Assembly (NCBI GenBank): GCA_913031205.1
Contig: CAJWEM010000010.1
Location: forward strand, 1 to 35,480
Length of the DNA: 35,480 bases
Direction: 5' to 3'
From: an uncultured Gammaproteobacteria bacterium
Lineage (GTDB): Bacteria; Pseudomonadota; Gammaproteobacteria; Poriferisulfidales; GCA-002705445
In this document: positions 7,640 through 16,845 of the stretch, piece by piece
Numbering within the stretch: the first letter of the stretch is position 1
Layout: every line of letters starts with the position of its first letter
Notes under the pieces: generated by a model
The model's input: only the letters and a program-made list of their open reading frames with translations
What the model was told of the DNA's origin: nothing
Databases searched by the model: none
Position numbers and translations under genes: made by a program

Positions 7640-9247
7640 ATGAAAAAAATTTTCTTAGATCAATTAAAAAATATAAAAAAAGATTCTTTACGCTGTAAAA
7701 AAAATCTCTTAAAAAATACTTCATTTAAGAATAATAATTCCTTTCATATTGAAACAGATTATATTTTTTTTGATTTTAGTAGGAATATTATTGATCTAAA
7801 AACATTAAATAACTTATCTAGTCTGGCAGAAATATTAGAAGTAAAAAATAATTTTAAAAATATTTGCTCAGGCAATATTATAAATAAATCTGAAAATAAA
7901 AAAACTCTTCATACAGCGATGAGGGGAACTTTTTTTAATCTTGATAAAGCTATAAAAAATGAAGTAAGAGATTATAAAAAAAATTTAAGAGAAATATCCG
8001 ACAACATAAGATCTGGTAAGCATAAATCGTTCAACGGAAAAAAATTTACTGACGTTGTTTCAATTGGAATCGGCGGCTCTCATTTTGGTACAAAAATGGT
8101 TTTTGAAGCATTAAAAGAATATAGAGTAAGTAAAATTAATCTCCATTTTATTTCAAATTTAGATGCAACTGAAGCAAATGAAGTCTTATCAAATCTTAAT
8201 AAAGATACAACTTTATTTGTAATAGTATCAAAAAGTTTTAAAACATCAGAGACTTTGGAAAATGCAAAATTAGCTAAGAATTGGTTGAAAAAACAAAGTA
8301 ATAGAAAAAATGTGATGAAAAATTTTATTGCAGTTACACATAATTTCGAAGAAGCAATTAAGTTTGGAGTTGATGAAAGGTTAATAATTGATGTTTGGGA
8401 CAGCGTGGGTGGACGTTATTCCTTATGGACCGGTGTTAGTATTGGATTAATAATTTCAATTGGATTTAAAAATTTCTCTAAATTTTTAGATGGTGCTGCT
8501 GAGGGTGATAAACACTTTTATTCAAAAAAATATACTAAAAATATACCAGTTATAATGGCGCTTTTGTCTTTTTATTATTCAAGATTTTTTGGGTCACAAA
8601 GCCATTTAATTTTACCATATGATTATTCACTACGTTTAATAGTTGATCATGTTCAACAAGTTGAGATGGAAAGTAATGGGAAATCTCTAAATATTGATGG
8701 AAAAAAATTCTCAAACATTAGCGGAAATATTGTTTGGGGGTCAAATGGTATTGTATTACAACACTCAATATTTCAACTTCTTCATCAAGGAAACATTTTT
8801 ATACCTTCCGACTTCATAATTTCCAAAAACGCAAGTTCGAGAAAAAAAGATAATCATCATAAAGTTTTTTCAAATTTTTTAGCCCATATTGAGACATTAA
8901 ATAAAGGTTTTTCCAAAAAAGAAGCAGATGATCTTTATGAAAAAAAATATTCTAAAAAAGGACTTGATAAAGAATTAGTTGTAAAGAACCTTACTTTAGC
9001 TGGAAATAGACCAGCTAATGCATTTCTACTAAAAGATATATCACCAGAAACTTTAGGCATGCTTTTATCCTTTTACGAACATAAGACTTACGTTTTAGGA
9101 TTATTGTCTGATGTGAATTCTTTTGATCAATGGGGCGTAGAAATTGGAAAAATTATGGCAAAAGATATTTATAAGGATATAAAATCATCAAAAGATAATA
9201 AAAATGGAAGCGTTTTGCTGAAAAAGTACTTAAGTAAAAAATTTTAG
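7640..9247 (+). CDS. pgi: Glucose-6-phosphate isomerase
   Basis: Interconverts glucose-6-phosphate and fructose-6-phosphate. The 535-residue protein carries VSIGIGGSHFG, the phosphate-binding VSKSFKTSETL, WDSVGGRYSLW, the active-site glutamate in VEMESNGKSL, HQGNIFIPSDF (catalytic His), NRPANAFLL and the lysine in WGVEIGK. It is a little shorter than E. coli Pgi (549 aa) and unusually Lys/Asn-rich, as expected for this base composition. pgi after panD is also the order in Pseudomonas. Confidence 0.97.
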   Translation: MKKIFLDQLKNIKKDSLRCKKNLLKNTSFKNNNSFHIETDYIFFDFSRNIIDLKTLNNLSSLAEILEVKNNFKNICSGNIINKSENKKTLHTAMRGTFFNLDKAIKNEVRDYKKNLREISDNIRSGKHKSFNGKKFTDVVSIGIGGSHFGTKMVFEALKEYRVSKINLHFISNLDATEANEVLSNLNKDTTLFVIVSKSFKTSETLENAKLAKNWLKKQSNRKNVMKNFIAVTHNFEEAIKFGVDERLIIDVWDSVGGRYSLWTGVSIGLIISIGFKNFSKFLDGAAEGDKHFYSKKYTKNIPVIMALLSFYYSRFFGSQSHLILPYDYSLRLIVDHVQQVEMESNGKSLNIDGKKFSNISGNIVWGSNGIVLQHSIFQLLHQGNIFIPSDFIISKNASSRKKDNHHKVFSNFLAHIETLNKGFSKKEADDLYEKKYSKKGLDKELVVKNLTLAGNRPANAFLLKDISPETLGMLLSFYEHKTYVLGLLSDVNSFDQWGVEIGKIMAKDIYKDIKSSKDNKNGSVLLKKYLSKKF

Positions 9248-9302
9248 TTCTTCAATTAAAATTATATAAATTATTTTTTTCATTATTATGATATAAATTA
9301 TT

Positions 9303-11072
9303 ATGTGTGGAATAGTTGGTGAATACTTGTATAACGGTCAACCTCAAGATTGTGAAAACATTCAAATGATGTTGAGCAAAATTAGGTCGCGAGGCCCAGA
9401 CTATTCCGGATACAGTATTAATTATCCAATTTCACTTGGCCACTCCAGGCTATCAATTATTGATTTATCATCTGCTTCAAATCAACCCTTTTTTGATGAC
9501 GAAACAAAATTAGAAATGGTTTATAACGGATGCATTTATAATTATAAAGATTTAAGAAAAATACTAATAAAAATAGGACATATTTTTAGAACAACTAGTG
9601 ATACCGAGGTTGTTCTCAAGAGTTATATCGAGTGGGGAAATGATTGTTTAAAAAAATTTGAAGGCGATTTTGCATTTGCAATATGGGATAATAAAAAAAA
9701 GAAACTTTTTCTTGCAAGAGACAGATTTGGTGTTAAACCATTATATTATGTAAATCAGCCTAATTTCTTTAGATTTGGATCATCATTTCAATCTTTAATT
9801 ATAAAAAAAGACTTTCCAATAGAATTTGATTCGCAATCACTTCATTTACATTTTTCATTACACTCTTCAATCCCAGCACCAAATACTCTTTTTACAAATA
9901 TTAAAAAACTAATTCCAGGACATTACATGGTTGTTGAGAAAGGAAAAGAGCCTTTTATCCAAAAGTATTGGCAATTGGAGAATACGCACAATCAAAATTT
10001 AATTAAAGATGAAGCTGAGGCGCAAAGTCTAATCGAAGAATCTTTAATCCAATCCGTTGAGAAAAGAATTGATGCTTCAGATACTGATGTTGGTATTCTA
10101 CTATCAGGAGGGCTTGACTCAAGTTTGATTGTAGCTTTAGCCAAAAATAAATTTGATAATATAAAAACATTCAGTATTGGATTTGAGGATGATGAAGAAG
10201 AAAAAGGAAGTGAGTTCTTTTACTCAGATCAAGTTTCGAGTAGATTTAATACAAAACATAAAAAGTACGTTATTAAAAATGCCGATGTTTTGCCAAGATT
10301 GTTTGAATGTTTTAAAAAAATGTCAGAACCTATGGTTGCTCAAGATGCAATTGCTTTTTTCTTGCTCTCAGAAAAAGTAAGCAAAGACGTAAAAGTAGTT
10401 TTATCAGGTCAAGGAGCTGACGAGGGTTTTGCAGGTTATTTTTGGTATCAAAAAATTCAAAATGAATTTAATAGTTACGAAAATTTTGTCAAACATTACG
10501 TTGACCGCACCCATCAGGAAATGCATGAATTTATAAATAGAGACTTTAAAGAAGACTTTACTAAAAAATTTATTAAAAATAGATTTCGTGAAATGGGTTC
10601 TCATGACTTAATAAGTAAAGTCTTGAATCTAGATATCACAACACTTATTGTAGATGATCCTGTAAAAAGAGTAGATAATATGACCATGGCGTGGGGGTTA
10701 GAAGCTAGAGTTCCATTTCTTGATCATTTATTACTTGAAGCGTCTTTTAAAATTGAGCCAGCCCTTCATTTGAAAAGGGAAGGTAAGAACATCTTGAAAA
10801 AAATTGCTGATAGTATTTTACCAACAGATGTAATTGCAAGACCAAAAGGTTATTTCCCAATGCCAGCATTAAAGTATATCAGGGGCGAATTTTATGACTT
10901 TATTTATGATATTCTATGCTCAAATAAATGTTATAATAGAAACCTATATAACAGGCCGTATATTGAAAAATTGTTGAAAAAGCCAAATGATTATAGAACG
11001 GCTATTGACGGAAACAAGTTATGGCACGCAGCAGCTACTGAATTATGGTTGCAGCAAAATTTGAATTTTTAA
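9303..11072 (+). CDS. asnO: Asparagine-synthetase-family amidotransferase, N-acetylglutaminylglutamine (NAGGN) type
   Basis: The N-terminal class II glutaminase domain has the nucleophile Cys2 (MCGIVGEY), RSRGPDYSG, YNGCIYNY and SDTEVVL. The C-terminal AsnB-like synthetase domain has the PP-loop LSGGLDSS at 267-274. The segments FSIGFEDD-EEEKGSEFFYSD, MSEPMVAQDAIAF and LSGQGADEGFAGY, together with the 589-aa length, match the NAGGN amidotransferase subfamily (AsnO/GgnA) better than plain AsnB. That enzyme amidates acetylated glutaminylglutamine to make an osmolyte. The partner acetyltransferase/ligase (ngg) is not in this window. Ordinary asparagine synthesis remains possible. The gene lies between pgi and grxD; the symbol is given on subfamily resemblance. 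Confidence 0.82.
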   Translation: MCGIVGEYLYNGQPQDCENIQMMLSKIRSRGPDYSGYSINYPISLGHSRLSIIDLSSASNQPFFDDETKLEMVYNGCIYNYKDLRKILIKIGHIFRTTSDTEVVLKSYIEWGNDCLKKFEGDFAFAIWDNKKKKLFLARDRFGVKPLYYVNQPNFFRFGSSFQSLIIKKDFPIEFDSQSLHLHFSLHSSIPAPNTLFTNIKKLIPGHYMVVEKGKEPFIQKYWQLENTHNQNLIKDEAEAQSLIEESLIQSVEKRIDASDTDVGILLSGGLDSSLIVALAKNKFDNIKTFSIGFEDDEEEKGSEFFYSDQVSSRFNTKHKKYVIKNADVLPRLFECFKKMSEPMVAQDAIAFFLLSEKVSKDVKVVLSGQGADEGFAGYFWYQKIQNEFNSYENFVKHYVDRTHQEMHEFINRDFKEDFTKKFIKNRFREMGSHDLISKVLNLDITTLIVDDPVKRVDNMTMAWGLEARVPFLDHLLLEASFKIEPALHLKREGKNILKKIADSILPTDVIARPKGYFPMPALKYIRGEFYDFIYDILCSNKCYNRNLYNRPYIEKLLKKPNDYRTAIDGNKLWHAAATELWLQQNLNF

Positions 11073-11092
11073 TTTGGAGATGGAAAGAAATT

Positions 11093-11410
11093 ATGGATGC
11101 TTTAGCAAGAATTAAAGAACAAGTGGAAAATAATAAAGTCATTATATACATGAAAGGCACGCCACAAATGCCTCAATGTGGTTTTTCAAGTAAAGCGGCA
11201 GAAGCTTTAAAGCAATGTGGCAAAGAGTTTGCGTATGTAAATATATTAATGGACCCTGATATATTCCAAAATCTTCCAAAATATGCTGATTGGCCAACTT
11301 TCCCCCAATTATATATTAATGGGGAGTTTGTAGGCGGCTGTGATATCACTTTAGAGCTCCATGAAAAAGGCGAGCTTAAAAAAATGATTGAAGAAGCCAC
11401 GTCATCATAA
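11093..11410 (+). CDS. grxD: Monothiol glutaredoxin, CGFS type (Grx4)
   Basis: Binds and transfers [2Fe-2S] clusters, with glutathione and BolA-type partners. The CGFS active site is at residues 29-32, preceded by the conserved [29 protein letters not shown] follows with the glutathione-binding cis-proline and GGCD. The ORF track starts at 11045 inside asnO. I chose ATG 11093 ([11 protein letters not shown], 105 aa) because it matches family N-termini and has GGAGA and GGAAAG just upstream. It overlaps argG by one base (TAATG). Confidence 0.95.
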   Translation: MDALARIKEQVENNKVIIYMKGTPQMPQCGFSSKAAEALKQCGKEFAYVNILMDPDIFQNLPKYADWPTFPQLYINGEFVGGCDITLELHEKGELKKMIEEATSS

Positions 11411-12618
11411 TGAGCAAAGAAATTAATAAAGTTGTTCTTGCTTACTCAGGCGGTTTAGATACATCTATTATAGTTAAGTGGCTGCAAGAAAAATATGAAT
11501 GCGAAGTGATTACTTACACGGCTGATCTCGGCCAAGTTGGAGAAATAGATTCTGCTAAAGCAAAAGCAAAAGATCTTGGGGTAGAACAAATTTTTGTAGA
11601 CGATCTTAAAGAAGAGTTTGTAAAAGATTATGTTTTTCCAATGTTTAGAGCAAATACAATATATGAGGAGCAGTATCTTCTTGGAACTGCTATTGCACGC
11701 CCACTTATTTCTAAAAAATTAATAGATACTGCAAAAAATTGTGGAGCCGACGCTATTGCGCATGGAGCAACTGGAAAAGGGAACGATCAAGTTCGTTTCG
11801 AATTGTCTGCTTATGCACTTAATCCAGATATAAAAATAATAGCTCCATGGAGAGAGTGGGATTTAAACTCAAGAGAAAAACTTATATCTTATGCAAAAGC
11901 AAACAATATTCCAGTTGACGTTGATAAAGGTAACTCTGCTCCTTATTCTATGGACGCAAATTTATTGCATATCTCTTATGAGGGAAAAGCGCTTGAAGAC
12001 CCATGGGTTGAAGCTCCAGAGGATATGTGGAGATGGTCTGTATCACCAAAAAATGCTCCAGACAAATATGAAGATCTTGAGATTGAGTTTTTAAATGGCG
12101 ACCCAGTAAGTATTGACGGAAAAGCTTTTAGCCCTGCCGAAATTTTACAAAAGCTGAATCATTTAGGCGCAGCAAATGGAATTGGTAGACTCGACATAAC
12201 TGAAAATAGATTTGTTGGAATTAAATCTAGGGGATGTTATGAAACTCCTGGAGGAACTATTATATTAAATGCGAGAAGGGCGATTGAATCGATAACCTTA
12301 GATAGGGAAGTCGCACATTTAAAGACCGAGTTAATGCCAAAATATGCAAACTATATTTATAATGGTTTTTGGTTTAGCCCAGAAAGAGAATATTTACAAA
12401 AATTTATAGATTCTACTCAAAAAAATGTGAATGGAATTGTAAAATTATCTCTTTACAAAGGAAATGTAATAATTAAAGGAAGAAAATCAGAAAAAAATAG
12501 TTTGTATAGCGCAAATCTCGCAACTTTTGAAGATGACAGCGGTAGTTATGATCATAAAGACGCCGAGGGATTTATTGCTCTAAATGCTTTAAGGCTTAAA
12601 AATAGGCCAAAAAACTAA
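11410..12618 (+). CDS. argG: Argininosuccinate synthase
   Basis: Joins citrulline and aspartate with ATP in arginine synthesis. The 402-residue enzyme has the ATP pyrophosphatase loop AYSGGLDTS at 11-19, [15 protein letters not shown], the citrulline/aspartate-binding APWREW and the [10 protein letters not shown]-like segment (here [11 protein letters not shown]). The ATG overlaps the grxD stop by one base, so it is translationally coupled to it. argH is not in the window and I see no convincing ARG-box operator. Confidence 0.97.
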   Translation: MSKEINKVVLAYSGGLDTSIIVKWLQEKYECEVITYTADLGQVGEIDSAKAKAKDLGVEQIFVDDLKEEFVKDYVFPMFRANTIYEEQYLLGTAIARPLISKKLIDTAKNCGADAIAHGATGKGNDQVRFELSAYALNPDIKIIAPWREWDLNSREKLISYAKANNIPVDVDKGNSAPYSMDANLLHISYEGKALEDPWVEAPEDMWRWSVSPKNAPDKYEDLEIEFLNGDPVSIDGKAFSPAEILQKLNHLGAANGIGRLDITENRFVGIKSRGCYETPGGTIILNARRAIESITLDREVAHLKTELMPKYANYIYNGFWFSPEREYLQKFIDSTQKNVNGIVKLSLYKGNVIIKGRKSEKNSLYSANLATFEDDSGSYDHKDAEGFIALNALRLKNRPKN

Positions 12619-12631
12619 AGCTGTACTTCTA

Positions 12632-12660
12632 TTGTTTTCAAGCTTATTATAGTTTATATA
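12632..12660 (+). promoter_or_regulatory. Candidate promoter of mlaA
   Basis: TTGTTT (12632-12637), a 17-base spacer and TATATA (12655-12660) lie in the 63-base gap between argG and mlaA, with a leader of about 15 bases. Hexamer matches are modest. A consensus-like AGGAG (12672-12676) five bases before the ATG is one of the clearest Shine-Dalgarno sites in the window. Confidence 0.33.
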
Positions 12661-12681
12661 ACTTCTTAAATAGGAGAGAAA

Positions 12682-13407
12682 ATGAGGAAAATCGGAGTTA
12701 TTTTAATAGGGCTCGTAGCAATTTTATCTAGTGGTTGTGCTACATATTCTGGAAACTCGCTGTCTGACGCAAATGATCCACTGCAATCTGTGAACAGACC
12801 AGTTTTTGCTATGAATGACGCGTTTGACACAGCGCTGTTCAAACCATTAGCCCAAGGCTATAATGCGATTACCCCAGAACCTATTAGGAATGGCGTAACA
12901 AATTTCTTTTCTAATTTGAACGAAATAGATAATGCTATTAATAATTTATTTCAAGGCAAACCCGAGGGTTTTGCGGTTTCTGTTGGTAGATTGGCTATAA
13001 ATTCAACAATAGGCATCGGTGGAGTTATAGATGTTGCTTCACACATGGGCTTACAGCATTCACCTGAGGATCTAGGACAAACAATAGGTTATCTTGGCGC
13101 CGGATCAGGGCCATATATTGTGCTTCCTCTTTTGGGATCTAGTAGTGTAAGAGATGTTCCAGGAAGGGTTTTATCTATGTACTTAAACCCATTAGCTTGG
13201 CTAGACGACATTTCTTTTAGAAATATAATGGTGGGCATAAACGCTGTTGATTCAAGATCAAATCTTCTTGCTAAAGAGGAGATCGCAAAAGAAATATCAG
13301 ATGACAAATATACTCTTTACAAAGATGCTTTTTTAGAGCAAAGAGAATTTGATATAGCAGATGGCAATCTTGACGATTCGGACTTAACTTCTGATATAGA
13401 AGAATAA
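12682..13407 (+). CDS. mlaA: Intermembrane phospholipid transport lipoprotein MlaA (VacJ)
   Basis: MlaA is the outer-membrane part of the Mla pathway and removes phospholipids from the outer leaflet. The signal peptide ends in lipobox LSSGC, giving lipidated Cys19. The +2 residue is Ala rather than Asp, which predicts Lol sorting to the outer membrane. Family motifs are NDPLQSVNRPVFAMND, the FFSNLNEIDNAINNLFQGK helix, GIGGVIDVASHMGL and GQTIGYLGAGSGPYIVLPLLG. The 241-aa length is normal. The gene converges on yciB with only two bases between stop codons. Confidence 0.95.
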   Translation: MRKIGVILIGLVAILSSGCATYSGNSLSDANDPLQSVNRPVFAMNDAFDTALFKPLAQGYNAITPEPIRNGVTNFFSNLNEIDNAINNLFQGKPEGFAVSVGRLAINSTIGIGGVIDVASHMGLQHSPEDLGQTIGYLGAGSGPYIVLPLLGSSSVRDVPGRVLSMYLNPLAWLDDISFRNIMVGINAVDSRSNLLAKEEIAKEISDDKYTLYKDAFLEQREFDIADGNLDDSDLTSDIEE

Positions 13408-13409
13408 TT

Positions 13410-14012
13410 TTATTTTTTTGCATACACACCTAGATAAATTCCATTAAGAATTATAAATATCACAGGCAATATAATTCCAAGCACATAAAATTTAAATTCA
13501 ACCCATGTTTCTTCTGGATAAGAGTTAGCAATATATAAATTTAAAATACCGCATAGTACAAAGAACAATATCCAAGAATTTGTCAAAAATTTCCAATTTT
13601 TATCATCAAGTACAATTTGATCCTGAATAAGTTTTTTAATTATATTTTCTTTTCCAATCAACAGATTACCAATGAAAAATAATGCAAATCCCCAATATAC
13701 AATTGATGGTTTAATTTTTATAAATAAAGGATTTTTGAAGTATAAAGTACTAATTCCAGCTACAAGAATTATTGCTAAAGTGATTATATGTATTTTTTTT
13801 ATTTGTCTCAAAAGAGCTAAGATAAAACACTGAACTGAGTATGTAATCATTAGGATTAAAGTAGCAAAATAAATACTACTCCCTTTATCATTGCCTAGGT
13901 TTATATTAAATATTTCATTTGAATACTGAATATACTGGATAGGTATATCAGTAAAAAAAATATATGTTAGAAAAAAGAGTAAAACTGGTACAAAATCAAT
14001 AAAAGCTTTCAA
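13410..14012 (-). CDS. yciB: Inner-membrane septation protein A (YciB/IspA family)
   Basis: A polytopic inner-membrane protein linked to envelope synthesis and septation. It has about five to six hydrophobic segments, FVPVLLFFLTY near the start, TLYFKNPLFIKIKPS and the C-terminal WVEFKFYVLG, matching E. coli YciB. The ORF track starts at a TTG at 14024. I prefer the in-frame TTG at 14012 (MKAFIDFVPV, 200 aa). It aligns with E. coli MKQFLDF and has GGAG at 14019-14022, six bases upstream. Divergent from scpA. Confidence 0.92.
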   Translation of the reverse strand: MKAFIDFVPVLLFFLTYIFFTDIPIQYIQYSNEIFNINLGNDKGSSIYFATLILMITYSVQCFILALLRQIKKIHIITLAIILVAGISTLYFKNPLFIKIKPSIVYWGFALFFIGNLLIGKENIIKKLIQDQIVLDDKNWKFLTNSWILFFVLCGILNLYIANSYPEETWVEFKFYVLGIILPVIFIILNGIYLGVYAKK

Positions 14013-14055
14013 AATCAACTCCAATTATTTTTAGAAATATGTTTAGTTAACCGCA

Positions 14056-14069
14056 TATAATGATATAAT
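14056..14069 (+). promoter_or_regulatory. Tandem TATAAT elements upstream of scpA
   Basis: The yciB-scpA divergent gap contains two perfect TATAAT hexamers, at 14056-14061 and 14064-14069, forming an 8-base tandem repeat. No good -35 box is positioned for either one. They are plausible -10 elements for scpA, about 35 bases before its ATG. Confidence 0.3.
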
Positions 14070-14099
14070 AAGTTTTACATAATATCATGCTGAGAGTCT

Positions 14100-14912
14100 A
14101 TGGATACTAAAGTAGAAGAATTCAAAGATTTAAAAAATATCAGTGTACCATTAGCCTACGTAAAAGGTGAGCCCTACCTAGCTATTCCCAAAGATCTATA
14201 TTTACCACCTGATGCTCTGGAGGTTGTTTTAGAGTCATTTGAGGGGCCTTTAGATCTTTTGCTTTACTTAATTAAAAGCCAAAATTTTGATATTTTAGAA
14301 CTACCAGTTTCCAAGATTACTGACCAGTATATTCAGTATATTGATTTAATGAGAGAGTTAAAACTTGAGCTCGCAGCGGAATATATGTTGATGGCAGCAA
14401 CGCTCGCAGAAATAAAATCAAAACTTTTATTACCACAGAGAAATGATGCTGCTGAAGAAGAAGATGACCCTAGGGCAGAACTTATTAGACGATTGCAAGA
14501 ATACGAAAGATATAAGAAGGCAAGCATTAATATTGATGATTTATCAAGAGTTGATCGTGACTTCTATTTACCTAAAAAAGTTTCCTTCAAGCCCATATTA
14601 AAAGAACAAAAAAAGGAAGTTGTTGATTTGGAAAAGCTTGTTGTAATATTTCATGAACTTCTAGAGCAAAATAAATATTTAAAATCACATGATGTTAAGA
14701 AAGATCATTTATCAGTTCGTGAAAAAATGACAAATATATTAAATTCGTTAAATAATTTGGAATTTATTGATTTTAGAACTTTGCTTAACTCTAGTGAGGG
14801 AAAGTACGGCCTAATTGTCTCATTTTTAGCTGTGCTAGAATTAATTAAATTATCGTTAATTGATTGCGCACAAGCGAATAACGATTCAACTATTCATTTA
14901 AAACTTAAATAA
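14100..14912 (+). CDS. scpA: Segregation and condensation protein A
   Basis: ScpA is the kleisin that bridges the SMC heads and works with ScpB in chromosome condensation. The 270-residue protein has the N-terminal extension usual in gammaproteobacteria (GEPYLAIPKDLYLPPDALEV). The kleisin core FEGPLDLLLYLIKSQNFDI follows, then LAAEYMLMAATLAEIKSKLLLP and an acidic linker. The C-terminal winged-helix end (KYGLIVSFLAVLELIKL) contacts SMC. scpB is 17 bases downstream; smc is not in this window. Confidence 0.96.
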   Translation: MDTKVEEFKDLKNISVPLAYVKGEPYLAIPKDLYLPPDALEVVLESFEGPLDLLLYLIKSQNFDILELPVSKITDQYIQYIDLMRELKLELAAEYMLMAATLAEIKSKLLLPQRNDAAEEEDDPRAELIRRLQEYERYKKASINIDDLSRVDRDFYLPKKVSFKPILKEQKKEVVDLEKLVVIFHELLEQNKYLKSHDVKKDHLSVREKMTNILNSLNNLEFIDFRTLLNSSEGKYGLIVSFLAVLELIKLSLIDCAQANNDSTIHLKLK

Positions 14913-14929
14913 GTTAAATAGAGGCTCAT

Positions 14930-15565
14930 GTGAAGAAAAGTGAATGTAAAAAAATAATTGAATCACTAATTTTTTCATCGCCTAATCCTATTTCAATTAA
15001 GCAGTTAAAAGATTTCTTTTCTGAAGAAGATTTATCGGGGATATCTATACAATCAGTCATAGATGAGATAGCTGAAAATTATAAAGATTCTGGTGTGCAA
15101 TTAAAAAAAGTAGCATCTGGTTTTCGATTTCAAGTTGCCGAAGATTGTAATGAATGGGTATCAAATTTTTATCCTGAAAAACCGCAAAAATATTCACGAG
15201 CACTTATGGAAACTTTAGCCTTAATCATATATAGGCAGCCAATCACTCGTACCGAGATAGAGTCAGTTAGAGGTGTAAGTGTCAGTAGTAATATTATAAA
15301 AACATTGTTAGAGAGAGAGTGGATAAAAATTTTAGGATATAAGGATGCGCCCGGAAAACCAGCGATATTTGGCACCACAAAAGAGTTTTTAAATTCTCAT
15401 AATTTAGTCTCAATAAACCAGCTTCCAAAATTAGATGATATTGTTGAATTTTCTGACTCTGAAAAAAGGCAATTAGGTCTTCTTGATGACGATAAATTAG
15501 TTGAGGATGAACAAAAATCAGATCTTACTGATTCCGACGATTATAATAGCGAAAATATACATTGA
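14930..15565 (+). CDS. scpB: Segregation and condensation protein B
   Basis: ScpB is the winged-helix dimer that binds ScpA in the SMC complex. Recognised by IIESLIFSSPNPIS at the N-terminus, RFQVAEDCNEWV, the RALMETLALIIYRQPITRTEIE helix-turn-helix and the GRPAIFGTT-type strand (here GKPAIFGTT). The C-terminal tail is strongly acidic, as often seen. Starts with GTG; the nearby ATG at 14928 reads straight into TGA, so it cannot be the start. GAGG lies five bases before the GTG. Confidence 0.96.
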   Translation: MKKSECKKIIESLIFSSPNPISIKQLKDFFSEEDLSGISIQSVIDEIAENYKDSGVQLKKVASGFRFQVAEDCNEWVSNFYPEKPQKYSRALMETLALIIYRQPITRTEIESVRGVSVSSNIIKTLLEREWIKILGYKDAPGKPAIFGTTKEFLNSHNLVSINQLPKLDDIVEFSDSEKRQLGLLDDDKLVEDEQKSDLTDSDDYNSENIH

Positions 15566-15619
15566 GTGACTAAATTTTTTAATTTTTATATTTTATAGCC
15601 CTTTTTGGGTATTTTTGTC

Positions 15620-15648
15620 TTGAGTATTTCGGAATATTAGAATATATT
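15620..15648 (+). promoter_or_regulatory. Candidate promoter of the pnt operon
   Basis: TTGAGT (15620-15625), a 17-base spacer and TATATT (15643-15648) stand about 45 bases before the pntAA ATG, in the 128-base scpB-pntAA gap. The match is four of six and five of six with ideal spacing. The rest of the gap is featureless AT-rich sequence. Confidence 0.48.
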
Positions 15649-15693
15649 GTCGTACCATCTACTAAATAAATAAATATATAAGAAATAATTAAG

Positions 15694-16845
15694 ATGAAAA
15701 TATCTATTCCAAAAGAAAACAGAGACGGCGAGACAAGAATTGCAGCCTCACCTGAAGTTGTTAAAAAATTCACAGGTATGGGTTTTGAGGTAACTATCGA
15801 GAGTGGAGCGGGACTACATTCTGGATTCACTGACAAAATATTTGAAGATGTTGGAGCAAACATTGCTTCTGACACAAAAACAACCCTTAAAGATGCAGAT
15901 ATTATCTTCAAAATTCAACGCTTGATGACATCAAAAGATAAAATTGATGAAATATCAATGTGTAAAAAAGATGCAATGGTTATTTCTCATATGTCTGCTT
16001 TAAGTTCAAAGACTGATATTGAAGAGTATGCAAAAGCTTCAATCACGACATTTGCCATGGATTTGATGCCACGAATTAGTAGAGCGCAATCAATGGACGT
16101 ATTGTCTTCGCAGTCAAATTTATCTGGTTATCAAGCTGTTATAAAAGGAGCTAATAATTTTAATAGCGCATTCCCAATGATGATGACAGCAGCAGGCACA
16201 GTTGCTCCGGCAAAAGTTTTTATTATGGGAGTTGGGGTCGCAGGTCTACAAGCAATTGCAACAGCGAAAAGAATGGGGGCTATAGTTACGGCTTATGATG
16301 TAAGAGCAGCCACAAAAGAGCAGGTAGAAAGTCTTGGTGGTAAATTTCTAATTGTAGATGAAGAAGCAATGAAAGAAGCTGAAACTTCTGGTGGTTATGC
16401 AAAGGAAATGACGGAAGAATATAAGAAGAAAGAACAAGAGGTTATAAAAAATCATATTAAAGATCAGGATATTGTAATTACAACAGCACTTATTCCTGGA
16501 AGACCAGCACCTAAACTTGTTACTAAGGAGATGGTAAATTCTATGAGAACAGGTTCAGTAATAGTTGATTTAGCAGTGGAAACTGGCGGAAACTGTGAAT
16601 TAGCAAAAAGAAATGAAGTGGTAGATGCAGATGGAGTCAAAATTGTTGGGTTCGATAATCTACCTGGTGAGTTGCCTAAAGATGCGAGCACATTATTTGC
16701 AAAAAATCTTCTAAACTTTTTATCTCCACACGTAAATAAAGAGTCAAAAAGTTTAGAGCTTGATTGGGAAGATGAAACCGTCAAAAATACTTTAGTAACT
16801 AAAGATGGTTCAGTTGTTAATGAAATAGTTAAGGGAGTTTCATAA
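15694..16845 (+). CDS. pntAA: NAD(P) transhydrogenase subunit alpha part 1 (NAD-binding)
   Basis: The soluble NAD(H)-binding domain I of proton-translocating transhydrogenase. The 383-residue protein starts with KISIPKENRDGETRIA, has AQSMDVLSSQSNLSGYQAV, the Rossmann loop MGVGVAGLQAIATAKRMGA and the nucleotide-binding mobile region near TALIPGRPAPKLVT. It ends before any membrane segment. The membrane part of subunit alpha is the separate next gene, so this is the three-subunit layout known from Rhodospirillum, unlike fused E. coli PntA. The stop overlaps pntAB (TAATG). Confidence 0.95.
   Translation: MKISIPKENRDGETRIAASPEVVKKFTGMGFEVTIESGAGLHSGFTDKIFEDVGANIASDTKTTLKDADIIFKIQRLMTSKDKIDEISMCKKDAMVISHMSALSSKTDIEEYAKASITTFAMDLMPRISRAQSMDVLSSQSNLSGYQAVIKGANNFNSAFPMMMTAAGTVAPAKVFIMGVGVAGLQAIATAKRMGAIVTAYDVRAATKEQVESLGGKFLIVDEEAMKEAETSGGYAKEMTEEYKKKEQEVIKNHIKDQDIVITTALIPGRPAPKLVTKEMVNSMRTGSVIVDLAVETGGNCELAKRNEVVDADGVKIVGFDNLPGELPKDASTLFAKNLLNFLSPHVNKESKSLELDWEDETVKNTLVTKDGSVVNEIVKGVS

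Noticed and set aside
11045-11092. Upstream extension of grxD into asnO
   Set aside because: [11 protein letters not shown] is the family N-terminus and has a good SD directly before it.
15598-15616. Terminator-like GCCC-TTTTT-GGGT followed by T-rich DNA after scpB
   Set aside because: The stem is three G-C pairs plus one G-U, too weak to call an intrinsic terminator.
15579-15911. 110-aa minus-strand ORF spanning the scpB-pntAA gap
   Set aside because: Most of it is antisense to the conserved pntAA N-terminus and it would overlap the candidate pnt promoter.
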